Assembly: GCA_009702205.1 (NCBI GenBank)
Contig: WLIM01000002.1
Coordinates: 1-36,925, forward strand
Direction: 5' to 3'
Source: Actinomycetota bacterium
GTDB taxonomy: Bacteria; Actinomycetota; Actinomycetes; Nanopelagicales; Nanopelagicaceae
DNA length: 36,925 bases
The notes beneath the pieces were generated by a model. The model ran no database searches and was not told the DNA's origin. It saw only the letters and a list, made by a program, of their open reading frames with translations. The stretch's first letter is position 1. Each line of letters starts with the position of its first letter. A program made the translations under genes and the position numbers. This document shows positions 31,485-36,925 of this stretch, one piece after another.

Positions 31485-32728
31485 CAATTAAACGTAAACC
31501 AGAGCATGCAACAAACCGCAATTGCAACAATTAAGATAATGATTCCGTAAATTACACGCATCGTTTTTGTTGAAACAAACTCACCCATCAACCGTTCATC
31601 GCGCGAAATTCCGTACATGTATACAAGTAATGGCAGAAGTAGAACTGCATTCAAAATTTGCGTCAGAACCAGAATTTTAATTAGCGGCGCGCCTGGTATC
31701 AGAATCAAAATTGCACTTACGACAGTGATAACTCCAAAGGTCGCGTAGAAAAGTGGAGCTTCTCTTGGTGAATCATCAAGTGCGGCAGGTCGGCCAGTTA
31801 AATCACTTACTGAATAGGCTGTTGAGAGCGGCAGAATTGATGCTGCAAGAAGTGCGGCACCAATAAGACCAATAGCAAAAAGTTCTTTAGCTAGCGTGCC
31901 AGCAAGGGGCTCGAGCGCCTTTGCCGCATCTGCAGCATCATTGATTTGAATACCGTTTTTATTTAGCGTTGCAGCGCAAGTAACAATTACGAAAAAACCA
32001 ATAACTCCAGTTAGAAGAGAGCCCGTCCAAACATCGACGCGAAGCAGCTTTAGATCATCACGAGTAAGACGTTTATCTACTGCATAGGATTGAATAAAAG
32101 CTAGGCCCCAAGGGGCAAGGGTTGTTCCGAAAGTTGCAGTGGCAATGAATACCGCATCTTGAGTAAATGGCATGCTTGGAACTACAACTCCGTGCAGCGC
32201 ACTTCCCCAATCTGGATGTGCCATAAATCCTGCTATTACATATGCGATGAATACGCCTGAGATTAGGAAGAAAACTTTCTCTACCTTTGCAAATGAATTA
32301 CGTAGAACTAAGAATGAAACCGCTATTGCAGCAACCGGCACAGTGATGTAGCGGCTTAATCCAAATAACTGACCGGCAGCAGCTATTCCCGCAAACTCTG
32401 CTGTCATCGTTCCGATGTTCGCCAAAATCAAGGCGCCAGCACTTAGAGTTCCAGATCTTGCACCATATTTTTGGCGAATTAATCCAATCATTCCCTGCCT
32501 TGTTACAACACCGATTCGTGCACCAAGATCTTGAAAAATAATTAACGCAGCGGTTGATGCAACTAAAACCCAGAGAAGTTGATAGCCGTACTTGGCGCCA
32601 AGGACTGAGTAAGTAGTTATACCTGCTGGATCATCATCGGAAAGGCCAGCAATTACTCCTGGACCCATGACTGCAAGAAGTGCAGCAATACGTATCTTCT
32701 TTGGTGAAATACTCTGCTTAGTTGCCAT
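31484..32728 (-). CDS. NRAMP-like divalent metal transporter
   Basis: This 414-residue membrane protein has about eleven helices and the NRAMP fold. In the first helix the metal-binding DPGN motif of true NRAMPs reads DDDPAGIT (31-38), and the helix 6 motif MPH is replaced by TLAPWGLAF. Such changes at ion-coordinating positions suggest an altered ion choice, for instance Mg rather than Mn/Fe. Its start overlaps the stop of an MgtE-like soluble gene (TAATG at 32730-32726), so both products are made together. The fold is clear; the ion is inferred. Confidence 0.87.
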   Translation of the reverse strand: MATKQSISPKKIRIAALLAVMGPGVIAGLSDDDPAGITTYSVLGAKYGYQLLWVLVASTAALIIFQDLGARIGVVTRQGMIGLIRQKYGARSGTLSAGALILANIGTMTAEFAGIAAAGQLFGLSRYITVPVAAIAVSFLVLRNSFAKVEKVFFLISGVFIAYVIAGFMAHPDWGSALHGVVVPSMPFTQDAVFIATATFGTTLAPWGLAFIQSYAVDKRLTRDDLKLLRVDVWTGSLLTGVIGFFVIVTCAATLNKNGIQINDAADAAKALEPLAGTLAKELFAIGLIGAALLAASILPLSTAYSVSDLTGRPAALDDSPREAPLFYATFGVITVVSAILILIPGAPLIKILVLTQILNAVLLLPLLVYMYGISRDERLMGEFVSTKTMRVIYGIIILIVAIAVCCMLWFTFN

Positions 32729-34065
32729 TAGAGCGCACCGCTTCCTTGAGAAAACCCTGCTGGGCCAGATACTGAAGCAAGTGCATCTACTAAGTCATCC
32801 GCAAGAATTCTTCCTACAGGCTTATTCTTCTCATCAACAACAATAATTGAAGAGCCGCGGTTGTTTGCGAACTCATCAATAACTTCATCAATTCTGGTAT
32901 TTATATTTACTGATGTTGGATACGGCGGTCCGATCAATGTAGACAGCGCAGCGCCTGGCTTAGCGGCGATTAATTCAATAATTTGAATGTGATCAAGGAG
33001 TTTGCCCTTTGAATCAACAACGACAACACCATCGGAAATATCGCGTTCTTTATGCTCAACTAGAAGCGCAAGTGCCGAAGCGACTGTATCTGCCTCGTGC
33101 GTAATCAGCATATGCGAGGTCATGATTCCGCCAGCTAAGGTCTCATCGAATTCAACTAATTTACGAAGTTGTTTTGCAACAGATGAATCCATCTCAAGGA
33201 AAATACTTTCGCGGTGATCATCGTCTAGATCACGCAATACTTCAGCGCCTTCATCAGGTTCCATGCGAGAGATTAGCTCTGCAGAACGCTCGGCGGACAA
33301 ACCGCGTAGCAAACCTTGTAGCTCGTCATCTTCCATTTCTTCCAACGCATCAGCAGCAAGATCTGGATCAAGCATTTCAATAAGTGCGCTTCGTTCCCTA
33401 CCAGCCAAATCTTCGATTAAATCAGCAAGGTCTGCTGGACGTAGCTGTCCTAGCGCTGCACGAGATTCAGTAGAACGAACTACTCCGGTTCCATGTGCAA
33501 GTGAAGCAACGTTTGCCCAGTCGATTACATGTTCTGGAATTGGGCCTCGACCAAGTGCGCCTGGAAAAATTCTACGAATAAAGGCTTTAAATGAAATATC
33601 AACACCAACGACTCGAATTTCACGATCTAGTGGCGCTAAGTACAAATCCGAAGAACGAACAACACGAAGACCATTTACATCAACAATTTGATGATCTAGA
33701 ACATCTGCATCAAGCAACGATTCACCTTCTCGGCGAATAAATTCTGTTAAGTCAACTTTGGCAGTAGAAAGTTGAATCTCACTCTGTGTTAATTTTGCAA
33801 TTCTTGCGCCATCAATAAAAGATTTGCTCTGTCCAACTTTTACAATTAGCCCAGATACTGGTGGATAAGAATCTTCGCCATGGCGGACAACAACATCGAC
33901 AAGGCGCCCAATTTCATTTCCGCCTTGATACTTAACTGGGCGGCCAATTAAACCTGCAACTGAAACTAAAGACTCTCTAATATTTTTTCGTTGTAGAACC
34001 AATTCACTTCGGCCCACAAGACGTTTAGCCACTGTATTGATGCTCTTAACTGGTGGCTTTTTCAT
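32728..34065 (-). CDS. MgtE-like cytosolic sensor with PRC-barrel and CBS domains, no membrane part
   Basis: This 445-residue protein is soluble, with no hydrophobic helix. It has a PRC-barrel region (about 35-100, VAGLIGRPVKYQGGNEIGRLVDV), a second PRC-like region (about 110-165), an MgtE N domain (about 200-300, repeats such as LRPADLADLIEDL and ERSAELISRM) and a CBS pair (about 310-440, TSHMLITHEADTVASAL). In MgtE these N and CBS domains sense Mg and gate the channel. Here they are detached from a channel and encoded in overlap with an NRAMP-like transporter. The ATG at 34065 follows TAAGAT by 6 nt, a leaderless start. It may regulate the partner transporter by Mg level. Confidence 0.85.
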   Translation of the reverse strand: MKKPPVKSINTVAKRLVGRSELVLQRKNIRESLVSVAGLIGRPVKYQGGNEIGRLVDVVVRHGEDSYPPVSGLIVKVGQSKSFIDGARIAKLTQSEIQLSTAKVDLTEFIRREGESLLDADVLDHQIVDVNGLRVVRSSDLYLAPLDREIRVVGVDISFKAFIRRIFPGALGRGPIPEHVIDWANVASLAHGTGVVRSTESRAALGQLRPADLADLIEDLAGRERSALIEMLDPDLAADALEEMEDDELQGLLRGLSAERSAELISRMEPDEGAEVLRDLDDDHRESIFLEMDSSVAKQLRKLVEFDETLAGGIMTSHMLITHEADTVASALALLVEHKERDISDGVVVVDSKGKLLDHIQIIELIAAKPGAALSTLIGPPYPTSVNINTRIDEVIDEFANNRGSSIIVVDEKNKPVGRILADDLVDALASVSGPAGFSQGSGAL

Positions 34066-34071
34066 AGCCCA

Positions 34072-34077
34072 ATCTTA
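34072..34077 (-). promoter_or_regulatory. -10 element, leaderless start of the MgtE-like/NRAMP operon
   Basis: TAAGAT on the minus strand is followed by TGGGCT (6 nt) and the ATG at 34065. It lies in the 19-bp gap after mrp, so the operon has its own promoter. Confidence 0.5.
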
Positions 34078-34084
34078 GGTGATG

Positions 34085-35209
34085 TTAGGAGATTGAAAGC
34101 CTTACCCCTACGAGGGACTTCGGGCGAAGAGTTATTTTTTCCACAATAGATGCAATGGCTTCACTTGCTGGACATGTTGGGTCGCTTATAACTATCGGCT
34201 GGCCGATATCTCCGCCTTCGCGAAGTGCCGCTGCAAATGGGATCTGACCAATAAGTGCTACATCTGCTCCAACCAAACTTGAAAGTTGTTTAGCAGTTTC
34301 AAGGCCACCGCCAGTTCCAAAGATTGCAATTGGTTCACCACAATTTGGACAAGAAGTATCGGACATATTTTCAATGACACCAATAATGTGTTGCTTGAGT
34401 TGATGAGCGATTCGTCCAGCTCGTTCTGAAACTTCTGCAGCTGCTACTTGTGGTGTTGTAACTACAACGATTTCTGAAGCAGGTAAAAGTTGGCCGAGTG
34501 AAATCGCAATATCACCAGTGCCGGGTGGTAAATCTAAAAGTAGTAAATCTAAATCTCCCCAATAAGCATCGCTCAATAATTGCTCTAATACTTTATGAAG
34601 CATGGGTCCGCGGAATGCAACGGCATCCGAGCGTTCTGGCTTAAACATCTCCATTGAAACAACCTTTACGCCAAATGCTTCAACTGGGATAAAGGTTTGA
34701 TCAATTGCAGTTGGGCGTTTACCAACAATTCCCATTAGGCGTGGAACTGAATGGCCGTAAACATCGGCATCTAGAATGCCAACTTTTAAACCTTTTTGAG
34801 CAGCAGCAACTGCAAGGTTAACTGTTACTGAAGATTTTCCGACGCCACCTTTTCCGGATGCAATTCCAATGACGCGTGTAAGTGAATCGGGCTGAGCGAA
34901 TGGAATAAATTTTTCTTTGCCGCCATTTAAAAGTTTCTTTACGGCGTTGCGTTGTTCTTCATTCATGACTCCAAAAGTTAAATCAAGCGAGCTAACTTCA
35001 GTAATCGGTTCTAGCGCATCAGAAATATCCTTCTGCAAGCGATCGCGCATTGGACAACCTGAAATAGTTAATAAAATTGTTACAGATGCAACTCCGCCTT
35101 TGAATTCAACCGATTGCACCATTCCAAGTTCAGGAAGTGGACGATGAAGTTCAGGATCGCTTACCCCTTTAAGTGCTTCATGAATTTTGGCTATAACTTC
35201 GGCGCTCAT
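34085..35209 (-). CDS. mrp: Mrp/NBP35-type iron-sulfur cluster carrier ATPase
   Basis: Mrp (ApbC) binds and transfers Fe-S clusters. The 374-residue protein has an N-terminal MIP18/DUF59 domain (about 1-80 with GCPMRD), a P-loop ATPase with GKGGVGKS (119-126), DADVYGHSVPRLMG, LLLLDLPPGTGD and a C-terminal CPNCGE pair that holds the cluster. The ATG overlaps the tatB stop (ATGA). The order htrA-tatB-mrp resembles that of mycobacteria, where this gene cluster is conserved. Confidence 0.92.
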   Translation of the reverse strand: MSAEVIAKIHEALKGVSDPELHRPLPELGMVQSVEFKGGVASVTILLTISGCPMRDRLQKDISDALEPITEVSSLDLTFGVMNEEQRNAVKKLLNGGKEKFIPFAQPDSLTRVIGIASGKGGVGKSSVTVNLAVAAAQKGLKVGILDADVYGHSVPRLMGIVGKRPTAIDQTFIPVEAFGVKVVSMEMFKPERSDAVAFRGPMLHKVLEQLLSDAYWGDLDLLLLDLPPGTGDIAISLGQLLPASEIVVVTTPQVAAAEVSERAGRIAHQLKQHIIGVIENMSDTSCPNCGEPIAIFGTGGGLETAKQLSSLVGADVALIGQIPFAAALREGGDIGQPIVISDPTCPASEAIASIVEKITLRPKSLVGVRLSIS

Positions 35210-35511
35210 AGTAAATCCGGATCTATTTTCGCTGATTTTTTAAGCTCTGTAATTTCAGCTGAAGGCTCTGCCAATACTTCATTTATGTGCTTTGAGATGA
35301 ATTTCTTAGGATGTAAATCTGTAACCTTTAAATCTTCATAACCTGGTCCAAGATTTTCGCGCAAATCTTTAGTTGCCCCCTGTGCAATATCTCGAACTTT
35401 GCGGATGAATCTCGCTGAGTCAGCTGAAAATTGTGGCAACTTATCGGGGCCAATCAATATCAAGGCAAAGATAACTAGCGCAATGAATTCACCGCCACCG
35501 ATTCCGAACAT
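35206..35511 (-). CDS. tatB: Sec-independent twin-arginine translocase subunit TatB
   Basis: TatB is part of the receptor complex that recognises folded proteins with twin-arginine signals. The 101-residue protein has one N-terminal membrane helix (about 6-22) starting MFGIGGGEFIALVIFALILIG, then the hinge GPDKLP and an amphipathic helix, then a charged tail. This order, the location after htrA and the short tail fit TatB better than TatA. The ATG at 35511 follows TAGGAT by 6 nt, so the gene likely has its own leaderless promoter in the 24-bp gap after htrA. Confidence 0.87.
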   Translation of the reverse strand: MFGIGGGEFIALVIFALILIGPDKLPQFSADSARFIRKVRDIAQGATKDLRENLGPGYEDLKVTDLHPKKFISKHINEVLAEPSAEITELKKSAKIDPDLL

Positions 35512-35517
35512 TTTCGA

Positions 35518-35523
35518 ATCCTA
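35518..35523 (-). promoter_or_regulatory. -10 element, leaderless start of tatB
   Basis: TAGGAT on the minus strand, then TCGAAA (6 nt), then the ATG at 35511. It is the same hexamer as upstream of the PGPGW gene. Confidence 0.5.
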
Positions 35524-35535
35524 TATCTAGTGTGG

Positions 35536-36690
35536 TTACTTTGCCGCAATAAGTTTTAAAGTGACCTCTTTTGAGACGTTTCCACGTACATACTTTACTT
35601 TTATCATGTCACCAACGCTGTGCGAGCGAACACTAACTATTGCCTCATCCGCTGTTCCGATAGCTTTGCCATCAATTTCAACAATTATGTCTCCTGGCTT
35701 TATACCTGCTCGATCTGCAGGACCGCCAGCTGATACCGCACCATTAGTACTTGGAATTTTCGCACCTGTTCCAGCGAATCGAGTATCAAGTGATACTCCC
35801 ATAATCGGATAGGTAGAACTTCCGAACTTAATTAATTGATCAGCAGTCTTCTTTGCTTGGTTAATTGGAATTGCAAAACCTAAGCCAATAGATCCACTCT
35901 GTCCCCCAAAGTTAGAACCTGTGGTTGCAATAGCTGAATTTATTCCGACAACCGCGCCAGATAAATCAACTAGTGGCCCACCTGAATTTCCAGGATTGAT
36001 TGCAGCATCTGTTTGAAGTGCATTTATAAATGAACTCTCACTTGTTCCGCCACCAGAAGTTACGGGGCGATTCTTTGCACTAATAATTCCAGAGGTAACA
36101 GTCCCAGTTAAACCAAGTGGTGAACCAATTGCGATTACGCCATCACCAACCTGCACATCGTCACTGTTTCCAAGTTGCAACGCAGGTGCATCTGTTACGG
36201 CAATTTTAATTACGGCTAAATCATATGAAACATCTCGACCTATTAACTTGGCCGCATAATTCTTGCCATTGGCTAATTTCACGTTGATTGATGCACCATC
36301 TGTGGCAGCCGAAGATATAACGTGATTATTAGTCAGAATGTGGCCAGAACTATCCAAGAAAAATCCTGATCCAGTTCCGCCACTATTCCCACTTCGAACT
36401 TCAATTGAAACCACTGACGGCGAGACTCGGGCCGCAATTCCAGCTATCGAATCTGGTTTTCTCTCGATAACGCTTTTTGTGGAAACTAAGTTAGTTTTTG
36501 AGTCTAAGGTGGCAGAAGTCCGACCAGCAACGCTTCCCACAATTCCAGCAATAAGTGCCATTGCAATGGCAACTCCAAATCCAACACTTCGCGAATTAGC
36601 TTTCTTAACTTCTGCAGCTGTGGTTACTTGATGTTCTGAGATCCACCAAGGGGTATTTGAAGGAATATTCGAATTATTCTGGGAGGACAT
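35536..36690 (-). CDS. htrA: HtrA/DegP-like membrane-anchored serine protease with PDZ domain
   Basis: This 384-residue protease has one N-terminal membrane helix (about 37-57), so the catalytic part lies outside the cytoplasm. The trypsin-like triad is His123 (TNNHV), Asp157 (SYDLAV) and Ser236 (GNSGGPL). A PDZ domain occupies about 290-380 (GPADRAGIKPGDIIVEIDGK). It degrades or refolds damaged envelope proteins. TAAAAT lies 6 nt before the ATG 36690, inside the end of the O-methyltransferase gene. In mycobacteria an ECF sigma factor gene (sigE) lies between the methyltransferase and htrA; it is missing here. Confidence 0.92.
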   Translation of the reverse strand: MSSQNNSNIPSNTPWWISEHQVTTAAEVKKANSRSVGFGVAIAMALIAGIVGSVAGRTSATLDSKTNLVSTKSVIERKPDSIAGIAARVSPSVVSIEVRSGNSGGTGSGFFLDSSGHILTNNHVISSAATDGASINVKLANGKNYAAKLIGRDVSYDLAVIKIAVTDAPALQLGNSDDVQVGDGVIAIGSPLGLTGTVTSGIISAKNRPVTSGGGTSESSFINALQTDAAINPGNSGGPLVDLSGAVVGINSAIATTGSNFGGQSGSIGLGFAIPINQAKKTADQLIKFGSSTYPIMGVSLDTRFAGTGAKIPSTNGAVSAGGPADRAGIKPGDIIVEIDGKAIGTADEAIVSVRSHSVGDMIKVKYVRGNVSKEVTLKLIAAK

Positions 36691-36692
36691 AG

Positions 36693-36925
36693 TTAAATTT
36701 TACGAGCGACAAGTGCGCCGCCGCCAAATGGAAGAAGAGTTGAACTCCAGCGAGAATCTTCTTTGATGGCCTTTATTGAATCTCTGCGAGCAATCGTCTC
36801 AAAGTCTCGTTGTGTTGGATCAACAACTTTTCCACCATCTAGGGCGTTATCAATCAGAAGTACTCCGCCATCTTTTAATAATCTAAAGCTCTCTTGGACT
36901 ACATCAACCATATCTTTTGGCGACC
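36693..36925 (-). CDS. Class I O-methyltransferase (Methyltransf_3), 5' end cut by window edge
   Basis: Only the last 77 codons are in the window; the start lies beyond base 36925. The visible part has LLKDGGVLLIDNALDGGKVVDPTQRD, followed by a conserved EDSRWSSTLLPFGGGALVARK end, typical of the caffeoyl-CoA/catechol O-methyltransferase family, which includes the Rv1220c-type actinobacterial proteins. The substrate is unknown. It ends 2 nt before htrA and its final codons contain the htrA -10 sequence. Confidence 0.85.
   Translation of the reverse strand, partial: SPKDMVDVVQESFRLLKDGGVLLIDNALDGGKVVDPTQRDFETIARRDSIKAIKEDSRWSSTLLPFGGGALVARKI
36697..36702 (-). promoter_or_regulatory. -10 element, leaderless start of htrA
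   Basis: TAAAAT on the minus strand, followed by 6 nt and the htrA ATG at 36690. It is embedded in the last codons of the upstream methyltransferase gene. Confidence 0.45.

Noticed and set aside
33263-33691. 142-residue Ser/Arg-rich open frame antisense to the MgtE-like gene
   Set aside because: Its composition (runs of Ser) is what the reverse strand of an acidic, helix-rich gene gives. No independent support.

Overview
This window looks like a piece of a small, streamlined, low-G+C actinobacterial chromosome. Actinobacterial markers are a mycothiol deacetylase (mshB), a MoeZ-type MoeB-rhodanese fusion, a DUF3107 protein, a 7Fe ferredoxin (fdxA) beside dapC, and an O-methyltransferase / htrA / tatB / mrp block that resembles mycobacterial gene order. 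The bases are AT-rich by eye, genes are packed with 4-bp overlaps, and many starts look leaderless. A freshwater acI-type (Nanopelagicales) organism is my best guess; this is inference, as no rRNA is present.

Layout. 1-1698: partial agmatinase-like gene, an FMN riboswitch with a PnuC-type vitamin transporter (probably riboflavin), and a small PGPGW membrane protein. 1736-2644: tRNA hydroxylase trhO. 2651-21440: a large carbohydrate/cyclitol catabolic island of 18 genes. It contains two iolG-type dehydrogenases, iolE, iolD and iolB, two further Gfo/Idh/MocA oxidoreductases, a 2-hydroxyacid dehydrogenase, an HpaI-type aldolase, an aldehyde dehydrogenase, an NAD-dependent epimerase/reductase, a LacI regulator, two zinc alcohol dehydrogenases, an LldD-type flavoprotein and a three-gene UxaA/altronate-dehydratase-like set. 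21430-29133: housekeeping genes (methyltransferase, dapC, fdxA, cysS, mshB, moeZ, a TetR regulator, DUF3107). 29130-36925: MarC, a PHP phosphoesterase, an EamA exporter, an NRAMP-like transporter paired with an MgtE-like soluble sensor, mrp, tatB, htrA and the end of an O-methyltransferase gene.

How the island may work. IolG, IolE, IolD and IolB are the first four steps of myo-inositol breakdown, leading to 2-deoxy-5-keto-gluconate. The kinase IolC, the aldolase IolJ and any sugar transporter are absent here. Instead there is an aldolase / aldehyde dehydrogenase / hydroxyacid-dehydrogenase set and an unusual dehydratase. An eight-gene operon (13902 down to 4697) is divergent from iolB, with a LacI-type operator between them. 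A second operon (19149 down to about 14919) is divergent from the dehydratase genes.

The observations I rate highest are: (1) two UxaA-like core subunits that have lost complementary halves of the family's motifs, plus a separate SAF subunit, suggesting an obligate heteromeric dehydratase; (2) a repeated leaderless promoter pattern (TAnnnT, 6-7 nt, start codon) at nine genes; (3) dapC without a conventional start codon; (4) the NRAMP-like transporter with a detached MgtE-type sensor. No gene-free stretch exceeds 300 bases. I saw no tRNA, rRNA, CRISPR array or insertion sequence.
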